Positions 16,125-23,098 of a stretch of 39,299 nt of DNA are shown here, piece by piece. How positions within the stretch are numbered: position 1 is the first letter of the stretch; the number at the start of each line of letters is the position of its first letter. The translations under genes and the position numbers were made by a program. Below the pieces are notes generated by a model that saw only the letters and a program-made list of their open reading frames with translations, was not told the origin of the DNA and made no database searches. The DNA lies in IMG/VR virus record IMGVR_UViG_3300042549_001746, positions 1-39,299 of that record. One strand, 5' to 3'. This DNA comes from a virus.

Positions 16125-17918
16125 TCATCTCTTCGTTGTTGTTGAGACTCTTGCTGAACCTCTACCGCTTGATGTAAGCGCTGAAATTAATGTTTGCATA
16201 TCAGGTCGTTGCTGTATTGCAGGGGCTGCGCCCTCTGGAGCCATACCTTCAGGTGGAAGAGCGCCTCCTGCTGGAGTAGCGGCGGGAGCAGGGGACGGTT
16301 GCTCAACCATAGATGCTTCCCCAGCAGGAGGAACTTGTTGCTGCGGAGCGAAGGTTGCTTCAATCGCATCCTCAAGCGCCTGTCCCTTTTGGCGTGCTTT
16401 GATAACCGCAGCAATTTTACGAACTACCTCTGAGGCATCTCCGCCAGATGCAGCCATCTGTGGAATGGCTTGTGTATAGGCAGTAATGGAACCAAGAAGA
16501 GAATCTCTCATCTTCTCGATTTCAATCTTTTCTAGTTCTTGTGTGACGTTAACTGTGAATGGTAGTTCACGCATAGCCATATCCTTAGAGATAAGACCGC
16601 CACCAAGTGCTTGTAGCATAAAGATAAGACCCTGTGCTGGGTTAAGACCTGCAAGCATTCCGTAACGAACATCGGCTGAGTAGTCAGACTTGATGTCCTT
16701 AGAAGGCTTGTATGTGATTTCATATGGGGAACCAGCGTCAACACCACGAATGGTCTTCTCATCTGGGAAAATTTTCTCATCAACTTCAAAGCAAACGCTG
16801 ATTACATCACGAAGTGTTGCAGCGAAGATTGCTTGTGCTGATTTAACCTGGGTGTCGAATGCACCCATAAGAGCCTGTACGCCTTGTCCTGTGACGATAG
16901 AGGCATCGATGTTTCCAGTACGTCCTTCTGGATAACGTGCACCAACGCGGAGTTCTTGGTTGAGTAGTTGCTGCTCAGTAAATGCGCCCTGTGGTACATT
17001 TAGTTCCACACGACGAACACCCGCTGGGTTGGATGTACGGATAACCGCATCTCCACCTAATTGTAGTTCCTGTACATCTTGTGGTAGTACGATAGGAGCC
17101 TGGACAGACTTCTCTGCTGCTTCCATTGCAAGCAACGCAAAGCGATTGCGTAGCAACTGGATACCGAGAACGTCATCAAATTGCCCACGTAGTTCTCCAT
17201 CGATAGATGGCTTACGTGCGATGACTACCATCATCTTACCGAGAGGATTTGCAGCCCTCGATAGAACTAGGTTGTCCTTTGATGGGATATAGATAATTGA
17301 CTGGTCTTTGTCGTAATAGCGAATTAACTCAACCTGAGCATTCAAGTCCTGCTTATAACCCATAGGTCCAAGGAGCATTGAATCGTATTCAGGGAACTGA
17401 GTAACGAGTTCGCCAAGTGTCATCATATATCGTTTTGCGAATGCAACACAGCGTCCGTAGCGGTCAAACTCTGGGTAAGCCCCCACTGGGTTTTCTACGC
17501 GGATGCGTGGCATCTTGCTTTCTTCGTCTAATTCAATAATGAATGGGACGAAACCAAATGTGATGTACCAGTCAGCACCTGAGTACATCTGCACAGCCAA
17601 ATCAGAATGCTGGAAATAGTTCGCAGCGATTCGGGTGCGCTTGTCTGCAAAAGAACGAGCACGGTCATTGACTGCATTCGCTGCTGAGCAGTTAACGGCT
17701 GGAAGTGGAGCCATTACTTCCGAGAGGTCGCGAGCAACGATGTCGATAAAGTTTGCGACTACGTTAGCGTCTACGCCATCTGGGAAGAAGTCTGGGTAAA
17801 CCTCTGAAATCTTGCCCTTACGGACAGCAAGTACGTCAAGGTTGCGTGAGTCACGCTCATTGTTGCGATAGCGCAGCGACTGAACGCGGGCTGCAACCTG
17901 CTCCATTGATAATGCCAT
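16125..17918 (-). CDS. Portal protein (597 aa)
   Basis: A dodecameric-portal candidate, directly downstream of terminase. ATG at 17918 (MALSMEQVAARVQ) with AGGA upstream is preferred over an in-frame ATG at 17957, which would overlap terminase and has no ribosome site. The N-terminal helical and beta wing (ANYFQHSDLAVQMYSGADWYITFGFVPF) and central stem-like region (LLRNRFALLAMEAAEKSVQAPI) match the pattern of phage portals. The C-terminal ~90 residues are Pro/Ala/Gln-rich and probably disordered. No fused MuF domain. Confidence 0.82.
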   Translation of the reverse strand: MALSMEQVAARVQSLRYRNNERDSRNLDVLAVRKGKISEVYPDFFPDGVDANVVANFIDIVARDLSEVMAPLPAVNCSAANAVNDRARSFADKRTRIAANYFQHSDLAVQMYSGADWYITFGFVPFIIELDEESKMPRIRVENPVGAYPEFDRYGRCVAFAKRYMMTLGELVTQFPEYDSMLLGPMGYKQDLNAQVELIRYYDKDQSIIYIPSKDNLVLSRAANPLGKMMVVIARKPSIDGELRGQFDDVLGIQLLRNRFALLAMEAAEKSVQAPIVLPQDVQELQLGGDAVIRTSNPAGVRRVELNVPQGAFTEQQLLNQELRVGARYPEGRTGNIDASIVTGQGVQALMGAFDTQVKSAQAIFAATLRDVISVCFEVDEKIFPDEKTIRGVDAGSPYEITYKPSKDIKSDYSADVRYGMLAGLNPAQGLIFMLQALGGGLISKDMAMRELPFTVNVTQELEKIEIEKMRDSLLGSITAYTQAIPQMAASGGDASEVVRKIAAVIKARQKGQALEDAIEATFAPQQQVPPAGEASMVEQPSPAPAATPAGGALPPEGMAPEGAAPAIQQRPDMQTLISALTSSGRGSARVSTTTKR

Positions 17919-17925
17919 TGTTGTC

Positions 17926-19794
17926 CTATCCGTAAGTTTGTGCCCATTGCTCTGCAAAGGCTTCGTCTAAATTCAGTGAACCACGATTGGACATCTGTGC
18001 CCTCGTTGCCCATCGGTTGGTTTGGTACTGTCCCACTCTGGATGACTGTTGCATCAACTCACGAATGCGGATTACCGCAAACCATAAAGCCATAACGCAG
18101 TCGGTAGGGTTCTTGGTGTCAGGCTTCCACGTAATCAACTCTTGAACTAAAGTCTTAAGACCTTCGGAGCCTTCGTTAGAAGGCAGTTCGATAATGTTGT
18201 TATCGTTAAAGCGTCCATCACGGCTGTTGCCAAAGAGCATTGCCATAGATGCCACACCAAAAGATGTGTCCCACTTGTTCTTACCAGTGAAGTGTGAGTT
18301 CAACTGGCACCCATACTGGGCTAGAAAACTTCTTAGATTCTCATCCAGGGCGTAAGCCTTCTGGTGAGCGTTGATTTCGATTCGTACTTCTTGGGGCTTG
18401 TACTTCTCAACCCAATCTTCAATCAGATTCTGAATCTTTGCTGGTGTTGGTTCAGTCATATTGACCGCATCTAAAACGTAAATCTTGCCATCGGCTCGGT
18501 TGTACGTAGCGATGACTGCGCCTGTGGCGCCCGACATAGCAGGGTCAAGACCCATCACTGTGTAGGTGGACTCTAAATGCTTAGGGTGTCCAGGTATTCC
18601 AGCCTTTAGTGGTCCGCGCTTTCGCATTCCGTTGATGGAAGATTGCACACACAATGGTGAGAAGATGCTGTCTTCTTGGACATCCTCTTGCTGGTAGACC
18701 ATAGCCCAGACAGAGGGTGCGACTTCAGAGCGACGCGTAAAGAGAGAAGGTCCGTCCCACTTGGGAAAAAGTCCGTTCTCATCTGGCTCGTCCAATTCAT
18801 TTTCTTGCTGGTCTGATTTAGCCCAAAGCGTTTTCCAGTCAGCGGGCTTCTCATCAAACTCAAGTACGGCTGGCATAGCGCAGTAGGTGAACGGGGACTT
18901 GCCACCGCTCCACTGCTTTGGGTCACGCAACATCTTATAAAGGTCAATCGGTGCCACTCTGGTTCCGACAATAATCAACTTACCGTGGCGACCAAGACGG
19001 GTGATGACTTCTTTCTGAAGCCAGTCCATCTGTTTTTCCCACTCGTGGGCGTTTGACCCCATCACTGCGTCATCGACGATAATCAGGTCAGCACGAGCAC
19101 CGTAAATCTGGGAACCGATACCGAGGGCTTGGACCGTTGGGTCCTTCTCGCCTGAGTCTCGACCTGTGCCTAGGTAAATCATATCTGCTTGCCACTGGGT
19201 GGCATCTGCCTTGTATCCACCATTAGGTCCAAAGGCAACCTGTAGTTTAGTGTAGGCAGGGTGTGAGAGTCTTGTCTTGATAGCCCCTAGGAACTTACGA
19301 GCCATACCCTGGGTCTTAGAGACGATAATGACTCTAGTGTTGGGGTTGGTCACAATTCGGTAGACCACGTAGTTGGTCGTGATGACCGTGGACTTGGCGT
19401 GCTCAGGTGGAACGTTAATCAGGATTCGGTTCATCGCCGATGGCTCGTAGGTCATAGCGGGATGTAGCCATCTCGGTTCCCGACCCTCAATCATATCGAA
19501 CCAATTGAGGTGGTGGGGGAAAAGTTTGGTGTCTAGGAACTGCTCGCAGAAGTCAGGGAACTCGATGTCCTTAAGTTCCTTTAAGTCCGCTTTGACGCCT
19601 TTGCCCTCTAGGCGGGCTTTTTCGGAGCGTTCCTTAAATTCAGGGTCCTGCATCACCCATTGGCGGAAGGTGGTGTCATTACGATTGACGGTACCCATAG
19701 CCCCAGTGATGGTGTTGCCCTGGGCTAGTTGGATGAGAACTCGCTCCTGGGCTTCCTTCTTGGACATATCCTGCTTGCCCGCTTTGCGTCCCAT
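17926..19794 (-). CDS. terL: Terminase large subunit (622 aa)
   Basis: DNA-packaging motor. The N-terminal ~60 residues look like a helix-turn-helix (GNTITGAMGTVNRNDTTFRQW), so small-subunit DNA recognition may be fused here; no separate terS was found. The Walker A variant is PPEHAKST (129-136), with Ala replacing the usual Gly. Walker B is LIIVDDAV. The C-terminal RNase H-like nuclease shows VMGLDPAMSG, RIEINAHQ and PTDCVMALWF, giving the Asp/Glu/Asp metal triad. It is the first gene of the late operon, after a ~320-nt structured leader. Confidence 0.93.
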   Translation of the reverse strand: MGRKAGKQDMSKKEAQERVLIQLAQGNTITGAMGTVNRNDTTFRQWVMQDPEFKERSEKARLEGKGVKADLKELKDIEFPDFCEQFLDTKLFPHHLNWFDMIEGREPRWLHPAMTYEPSAMNRILINVPPEHAKSTVITTNYVVYRIVTNPNTRVIIVSKTQGMARKFLGAIKTRLSHPAYTKLQVAFGPNGGYKADATQWQADMIYLGTGRDSGEKDPTVQALGIGSQIYGARADLIIVDDAVMGSNAHEWEKQMDWLQKEVITRLGRHGKLIIVGTRVAPIDLYKMLRDPKQWSGGKSPFTYCAMPAVLEFDEKPADWKTLWAKSDQQENELDEPDENGLFPKWDGPSLFTRRSEVAPSVWAMVYQQEDVQEDSIFSPLCVQSSINGMRKRGPLKAGIPGHPKHLESTYTVMGLDPAMSGATGAVIATYNRADGKIYVLDAVNMTEPTPAKIQNLIEDWVEKYKPQEVRIEINAHQKAYALDENLRSFLAQYGCQLNSHFTGKNKWDTSFGVASMAMLFGNSRDGRFNDNNIIELPSNEGSEGLKTLVQELITWKPDTKNPTDCVMALWFAVIRIRELMQQSSRVGQYQTNRWATRAQMSNRGSLNLDEAFAEQWAQTYG

Positions 19795-19808
19795 TTAGTG
19801 TCCCATCT

Positions 19809-19917
19809 AATAAAATCCCACAGGCGTTTGGTCTATACCTTGCGGTATTTCAGGGACGTGTCTGTGGGGACCTAGGAGTATTCTGCAGTCTTCTCTAGGT
19901 TCAATCCTGTACCCCAC
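19809..19917 (-). promoter_or_regulatory. Attenuator-like RNA element, terminase-proximal copy
   Basis: In the leftward transcript GTGGGG (19869-19864 region) can be paired in two exclusive ways. With 19912-19917 it forms a 6-bp P1 closing an 11-nt bulge and P2 (ACCTAG/CTAGGT, 19870-19875 with 19895-19900). With 19817-19823 it gives the 7-bp stem CCCACAG/CTGTGGG, followed directly by the U-rich ATTTTATT. A small inner hairpin (19835-19848) lies in the terminator arm. This is the layout of a riboswitch or antiterminator switch. The ligand or factor is unknown. Confidence 0.65.
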
Positions 19918-19952
19918 CCAGCGAACGCTTCTGACAACAATTCCGAGTGGGG

Positions 19953-20043
19953 AATAAAATCCCCAACGTGCCTTAGCAGAGGCTGGGGTACCCAGGCTTT
20001 TCTGCAGTAGTCTCTGGGTCTGTACCTGTGCCCCTCTGGGGCA
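19953..20043 (-). promoter_or_regulatory. Attenuator-like RNA element, promoter-proximal copy
   Basis: Second copy of the same design. GGGG at 19985-19988 can pair with CCCC 20031-20034 (P1, around P2 ACCCAG/CTGGGT, 19990-19995 with 20014-20019) or with CCCC 19961-19964 (terminator stem, inner helix GCCT/AGGC), followed by ATTTTATT. P2 differs from the other copy by a compensatory change (C-G here, U-A there). Both keep an 11-nt bulge with ACAGG and a loop with ACTGCAGAA. A 6-bp hairpin TGCCCC/GGGGCA (20029-20043) can compete with P1. Confidence 0.65.
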
Positions 20044-20094
20044 AAATATAACACCTATCACGCCTATAAAATAACGGCATAACTCTGGCGCATT

Positions 20095-20107
20095 CCTACG
20101 AAGTAGG
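20095..20107. other. Small hairpin CCTAC/GTAGG
   Basis: A 5-bp perfect stem with a 3-base loop, just inside the predicted start of the late leader transcript. It may protect the mRNA 5' end or act as an RNA-binding site. Confidence 0.4.
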
Positions 20108-20151
20108 TTCGATATTTATATATTATATCGAACGAGCGAAGCCCTAGCGAA
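20107..20151 (-). promoter_or_regulatory. Candidate late promoter with overlapping palindrome
   Basis: Reading leftward there is a perfect TATAAT (20128-20123) with TTCGCT 17 bases upstream (20151-20146), placing the start near 20116. The -10 box and start region lie inside a perfect inverted repeat GTTCGATAT-9-ATATCGAAC (20107-20133), which looks like an operator. Transcription from here would give a leader of about 320 nt before terminase. The -35 is poor, so activation or the phage sigma-like factor may be involved. Confidence 0.55.
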
Positions 20152-20211
20152 GCGAAGTTCGCTAGAACTTTAATAAGTTCTTGCTATATAAGATAACCCG
20201 TTGGAACGGGT
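20144..20211. other. Three consecutive perfect hairpins
   Basis: CTAGCGAA/TTCGCTAG (8 bp, 20144-20165), AGAACTT/AAGTTCT (7 bp, 20164-20181) and ACCCGT/ACGGGT (6-7 bp, 20196-20211) follow each other closely. The first overlaps the -35 of the candidate late promoter. They could be protein-binding sites, a structured RNA or origin structure. No coding potential. Confidence 0.5.
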
Positions 20212-20264
20212 AAAACCGAACACTAGGTATTAAATATATTTATATATGGGGGCTAATATATATA

Positions 20265-20288
20265 AAAGCCCAGGTCAGCCAGGGCTTT
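20265..20288 (-). terminator. Terminator-like hairpin in control region
   Basis: AAAGCCC/GGGCTTT forms a 7-bp stem with a 10-base loop. In the leftward direction it is followed by TTTTATATAT, so it could stop transcription entering from the origin side before the late promoter. Confidence 0.45.
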
Positions 20289-20372
20289 ATAACAGAAAAA
20301 TTTAGGGTAAGACATATACATACATCGTACACAATCTTAATACACCTAGGGTCAAAACATTCTGACTACATA

Positions 20373-20392
20373 CAATTGTCGACATATCGACA
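20373..20392. promoter_or_regulatory. TGTCGACA operator-like site 1
   Basis: CAATTGTCGACA here recurs exactly at 20590-20601. Its core TGTCGACA is a perfect palindrome, and in this copy it is followed by TATCGACA, giving TGTCGA-CATA-TCGACA. Two copies flanking the candidate origin suggest binding sites for a phage or host regulator. Confidence 0.4.
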
Positions 20393-20423
20393 CTGACCTG
20401 TCTCTGTAGATTGTCCACTATAT

Positions 20424-20442
20424 GAGACCCCTGACGGGTCTC
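20424..20442 (+). terminator. Hairpin GAGACCC/GGGTCTC
   Basis: A perfect 7-bp stem with a 5-base loop, followed rightward by TATTTACTTTAC. The T-rich tail is weak. It may terminate a short rightward transcript or mark the left edge of the AT-rich origin segment. Confidence 0.4.
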
Positions 20443-20547
20443 TATTTACTTTACATAATAAATGAAAAACGGATTATCAAATCAAAATGGGAGATGGTAC
20501 TCTCCCCCTGTGCATAACCCTGTGGATAACTTTGCCCCTGTGGATAA
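20443..20547. other. Candidate replication origin: AT-rich stretch and DnaA boxes
   Basis: An AT-rich segment (about 20443-20488) is followed by three same-orientation repeats: TGTGCATAA (20509), TGTGGATAA (20521) and TGTGGATAA (20539). The last two are exact reverse complements of the DnaA box TTATCCACA. Each is preceded by CCCTG or CCCCTG. This layout of unwinding region plus clustered DnaA boxes is that of a bacterial oriC. It sits at the point where transcription diverges. Confidence 0.6.
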
Positions 20548-20589
20548 GTCTCATATGGCGGGGAAGTAGTTGAAACTTAAACTACTTTT

Positions 20590-20601
20590 CAATTGTCGAC
20601 A
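20590..20601. promoter_or_regulatory. TGTCGACA operator-like site 2
   Basis: Exact second copy of CAATTGTCGACA, lying 28 bases upstream of the first GlxR/CRP-like site, in position to influence the early promoter. Confidence 0.4.
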
Positions 20602-20628
20602 AATAGACTTTTCTCCCTTGTCGGTTGA

Positions 20629-20683
20629 TGTGATGTAAATCACACGATTTAGACTTGACAAGCGTGTAGGCGTGGGATAAGTT
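20629..20683 (+). promoter_or_regulatory. Early promoter 1 with GlxR/CRP-type site
   Basis: TGTGATGTAAATCACA (20629-20644) fits the TGTGA-N6-TCACA consensus of CRP-family regulators and the TGTGANNTANNTCACA form known for actinobacterial GlxR. It is followed 10 bases later by a perfect -35 TTGACA (20655-20660) and, 17 bases on, TAAGTT, which fits the actinobacterial TAnnnT -10. It drives the early operon starting at 20724. Confidence 0.7.
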
Positions 20684-20723
20684 ACGTGTAACAACTTAAT
20701 ACCAAACCAACAGGAGGAAGAAA

Positions 20724-20906
20724 ATGCAAAAAACTTTCAGAACTCACAAGGATTTGCTTGTAGACGTAATCCGCACAACTTGCGGAAATTGCTACAAGGA
20801 AGCAACAGAGAAGCGGGTCCACGTGGGAAGCATTGAGGGGTTTATCTTCTGCTCAAGAGAATGCGGTATGGATGCTATGAAGCGTAGTGGAAAGGTGGTG
20901 AAGTAA
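20724..20906 (+). CDS. Early zinc-finger-like protein (60 aa)
   Basis: First gene of the early operon, with the strong ribosome site AGGAGG 7 bases upstream. Two cysteine pairs, C20-GN-C23 and C43-SRE-C47, separated by a basic beta segment, suggest a small zinc-binding treble-clef or ribbon fold. It is followed by a coupled gene (TAATG). Likely an early host- or transcription-modulating protein; function unknown. Confidence 0.8.
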   Translation: MQKTFRTHKDLLVDVIRTTCGNCYKEATEKRVHVGSIEGFIFCSRECGMDAMKRSGKVVK

Positions 20907-21121
20907 TGTTAAAGGTAGGAGATACCCCTAGATTTCCCTTAGCGTCTGACGCTTGCCAAATCTGCGGGCGGTCCATATGGGGCAAATCCCAATGGGTCCA
21001 CCTAAGCATATGGGGCACGATTCTCCCCCTAGATTATGAGGGCGAAGATTCGCAGGGCTGTTGGCAGATTGGGGCGCGATGCGCCTCACAGATTGAAAAG
21101 GAATTGCTAAGGACATTTTAG
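20906..21121 (+). CDS. Early zinc-binding protein (71 aa)
   Basis: A 71-residue protein with C17-QI-C20-G and a later C52 and C59 (QGCWQIGARCA), a Cys4 pattern with Trp-rich beta segments between. It is translationally coupled to the previous gene. Similar treble-clef microproteins are frequent in actinophage early regions, but without known function. Confidence 0.75.
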   Translation: MLKVGDTPRFPLASDACQICGRSIWGKSQWVHLSIWGTILPLDYEGEDSQGCWQIGARCASQIEKELLRTF

Positions 21122-21124
21122 GCA

Positions 21125-21157
21125 AGTGATGCAAATCACAGCCCCGCACCCTTGACA
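21125..21157 (+). promoter_or_regulatory. Early promoter 2 with GlxR/CRP-type site
   Basis: AGTGATGCAAATCACA (21125-21140) deviates from TGTGA-N6-TCACA at one base. TTGACA (21152-21157) follows 11 bases later. The -10 is weak, as expected for an activator-dependent promoter. It precedes the gene at 21224. Confidence 0.6.
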
Positions 21158-21223
21158 GAGGGCGCAGAGTACGAGACTCTAGCGGGGCACGGGAACAATC
21201 CCACAATGACAGGAGGCAAGACA

Positions 21224-21526
21224 ATGGAGACAACAACACCAACAGCACGCGAACAGTTCGTGAGCGACTACACCCTAGTGGTGGATAACACAGTCGGGGC
21301 GTGGTTAGGTCACATTTCAAAAGCAAAAAATGGTAGCGTGGCTGTAGTGTCGGAGAAATTGCAAGAAGATTTTGAGACAACTATCACGCAAATCTGCGAC
21401 ATCGCACGGGCTGCAGGTCTCACCACAGGGGCAGACCTTGTCTCTCAAATGCTCATCGGTTGGGGCGCGGATACATTCGACAGCATCGCCCGTCATTACA
21501 TCTACGCAGCAGATGAGGTCAAGTGA
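21224..21526 (+). CDS. Early protein of unknown function (100 aa)
   Basis: The start is at ATG 21224 because AGGAGG lies just upstream; a longer in-frame start at 21152 would begin inside the -35 element. The protein is mostly helical (ARAAGLTTGADLVSQMLIGWGADTFDSIARHYIYAADEVK) with an N-terminal Thr-rich tip. No motif recognised. It is coupled to the 31-aa gene by TGATG. Confidence 0.75.
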   Translation: METTTPTAREQFVSDYTLVVDNTVGAWLGHISKAKNGSVAVVSEKLQEDFETTITQICDIARAAGLTTGADLVSQMLIGWGADTFDSIARHYIYAADEVK

Positions 21527-21621
21527 TGGAGTTCACACAGGAGACACTTAAAGAGATTCAAAAACAATTCTCCCAACAATGGACAGAGTTTTGGAAGAGA
21601 CTAGAGGAGGGCAAGAAATGA
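21526..21621 (+). CDS. Microprotein (31 aa)
   Basis: A short amphipathic helix (MEFTQETLKEIQKQFSQQWT...), overlapping the previous stop (TGATG) and the next start (ATGA). Tight coupling on both sides supports translation. Function unknown. Confidence 0.55.
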   Translation: MEFTQETLKEIQKQFSQQWTEFWKRLEEGKK

Positions 21622-21788
21622 CAGCGGAAAGAATCGGACACAGCGGGGCGATAGTAATCACCGCGCTAGTTAATTGGGAGGGCGTGCGATGGTACGAATC
21701 CTCCACCTACTACGGCTACACAGTACGAGAGGCGAAGAAATCTTTTAAGGAATCTTGCGAAAGATTGAAGTACAAAATAGAAGTGTGA
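21618..21788 (+). CDS. Small early protein (56 aa)
   Basis: The start at ATG 21618 (MTAERIGHSGAIVITALVNWEG) overlaps the prior stop and has GAGGAGG upstream. It has a beta strand pair followed by a basic helix (REAKKSFKESCERLKYKIEV). Its end overlaps the third GlxR-like site. Function unknown. Confidence 0.7.
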   Translation: MTAERIGHSGAIVITALVNWEGVRWYESSTYYGYTVREAKKSFKESCERLKYKIEV

Positions 21789-21815
21789 TGTATCTCACAC
21801 GGAAAACTATTGACA
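21784..21815 (+). promoter_or_regulatory. Early promoter 3 with GlxR/CRP-type site
   Basis: TGTGATGTATCTCACA (21784-21799) matches TGTGANNTANNTCACA fully. TTGACA (21810-21815) follows 10 bases later, the same spacing as promoter 1. It drives the long coupled operon starting at 21872. Confidence 0.7.
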
Positions 21816-21871
21816 CGCGACAGCACCTTGCACCACAATTAAACCAACCAACTAGACAGGAGAAACTAGAA

Positions 21872-22312
21872 ATGAATGCACAAGAATACCGCAAGACCCT
21901 TACACCCTTACAGTCTAAGGCGTTTCATAAGTTGCTAGAAACTAGGCTACAGGAGGCGGGGTACTACCGCAGAAACGTAGAGACCAACAACGCAGCAGAC
22001 GCACTACAACGTGGCGCGGTTAAGGAAATGCAAGAAGAATTCGAGACCCTTAAAGGCGATTACTATCAAGAGAAAGAAGAGATTGAGCGACAGATTAAAG
22101 AACTACAGACCCGCGCCTCTCAACTATGGGACAACTACCGCAAGGCAGAAGACGAACTCTATCACAAGGCTTACCTCAAGGTAGAAGACAAAGTGCAAGA
22201 GATTCACAAGACACGAGGCAACGCCTCACAAGAGCGCGAGATTATCGAGACCCTTACGATTTCAGAATATCAGAAACGACTAGACAAGAAGACACGAAAG
22301 GCGGTTGCATAA
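21872..22312 (+). CDS. Coiled-coil early protein (146 aa)
   Basis: The start at ATG 21872 (MNAQEYRKTLTPLQSKAFHK) is chosen because an AGGAG site lies upstream; an earlier in-frame ATG at 21755 would sit inside the previous gene and promoter. Residues ~45-125 form a highly charged Glu/Lys/Gln coiled coil. No enzymatic motif. It is the first gene of the third early transcription unit and is coupled to the next by TAATG. Confidence 0.75.
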   Translation: MNAQEYRKTLTPLQSKAFHKLLETRLQEAGYYRRNVETNNAADALQRGAVKEMQEEFETLKGDYYQEKEEIERQIKELQTRASQLWDNYRKAEDELYHKAYLKVEDKVQEIHKTRGNASQEREIIETLTISEYQKRLDKKTRKAVA

Positions 22313-22614
22313 TGAAACAGATGAACCAACGAGATGCGATTCACTTCATCGCAACGCAGCAGGATTTCAAGGCGTCTGCCCTATCGGGTAGTTATGTAAA
22401 GTTCACCCCATCTACGGGGCGACTAGACCCTGAAGAGTGTGCCAAATTACGAGACGCGGTAGCCCGCTATGTGGTCTTCTCATATGGCACACCTATCGCT
22501 TGGTATGGTGAGCAGGGGTGGTATGTAGTAGAGCAGAAGTTCAGCGTTACCACAAGCAAGCACCAAAACTATGTACGCCGAGCCATCGCCGAGAGTATGG
22601 AGATAGCAGTATGA
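22312..22614 (+). CDS. Early protein of unknown function (100 aa)
   Basis: A 100-residue alpha/beta protein (MKQMNQRDAIHFIATQQDFKASALSGSYVKF...), with an aromatic beta region (YVVFSYGTPIAWYGEQGWYVVEQKFS) ending in a helix. TAATG coupling on the left and ATGA on the right. The SYGTPIAW..GWYV pattern recurs in small actinophage proteins of unknown role. Confidence 0.75.
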   Translation: MKQMNQRDAIHFIATQQDFKASALSGSYVKFTPSTGRLDPEECAKLRDAVARYVVFSYGTPIAWYGEQGWYVVEQKFSVTTSKHQNYVRRAIAESMEIAV

Positions 22615-22943
22615 CACGCAAGCCAACGCAAGCAGAAATTATCGAGACAAATGCCAACCTCACAAAGACCTGCGACAAGTGTTCAAAGGTTATGCAAGCG
22701 GACGGGAACTACGGGACTTTCCCAAACGCTTTAACCCTTAACGTGTCGGGTGGGTACGGCGAATTCGTGGACACGATTTACCCTGATAGCAAAGAGTTCG
22801 AGTTCAATCTGTGCCACAAGTGTGCACACAAGTTGATGAAATCTTTCTTTCCTCAATGGTCATTCTCTCACTGGCACCCACGCACAGAAGATAAATTCTG
22901 TGATGGTTGGACGAGGGAAGGAAGGTTCGAGGAATGGAGTTAA
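22611..22943 (+). CDS. Zinc-ribbon-like early protein (110 aa)
   Basis: Contains CDKC (about residues 21-24) and CHKCAHK (about 68-74), a two-knuckle Cys4 zinc ribbon, with His/Trp-rich C-terminal sequence (SFSHWHPRTEDKF). The start overlaps the prior stop as ATGA. Predicted cytoplasmic zinc-binding protein; partner unknown. Confidence 0.75.
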   Translation: MTRKPTQAEIIETNANLTKTCDKCSKVMQADGNYGTFPNALTLNVSGGYGEFVDTIYPDSKEFEFNLCHKCAHKLMKSFFPQWSFSHWHPRTEDKFCDGWTREGRFEEWS

Positions 22944-23098
22944 CAGAGGTGGACACGATTCAAGACCTCAAGGAATGGGTCGAAGAGAATATGCAGGGCG
23001 CACGATTGACAGTAGATAGTGCGGGAGATATTGTAATCCATACAGGGTTGATGTCCACGATGGGCGGATACTTACACAAGACAGGAGATGAAGAATGA
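22934..23098 (+). CDS. Small acidic protein (54 aa)
   Basis: The start at ATG 22934 (MELTEVDTIQDLKEWVEENM) overlaps the previous gene and has GAGG nearby. Acidic, with a helix followed by beta strands. Overlaps the next start (ATGA). No family recognised. Confidence 0.6.
   Translation: MELTEVDTIQDLKEWVEENMQGARLTVDSAGDIVIHTGLMSTMGGYLHKTGDEE

Noticed and set aside
19864-19920. tRNA-like sequence (GGTTCAATCC near a CCCCAC/GTGGGG pairing)
   Set aside because: The candidate is only about 54 nt, the T-stem does not pair and there are no D or anticodon arms; the tandem attenuator model explains the same bases.
19807-20061. 84-codon leftward ORF across the whole terminase leader
   Set aside because: GTG start without ribosome site, implausible composition, and the two repeat copies differ by RNA-structure compensation rather than by codon-level change. 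A leader peptide cannot be fully excluded.
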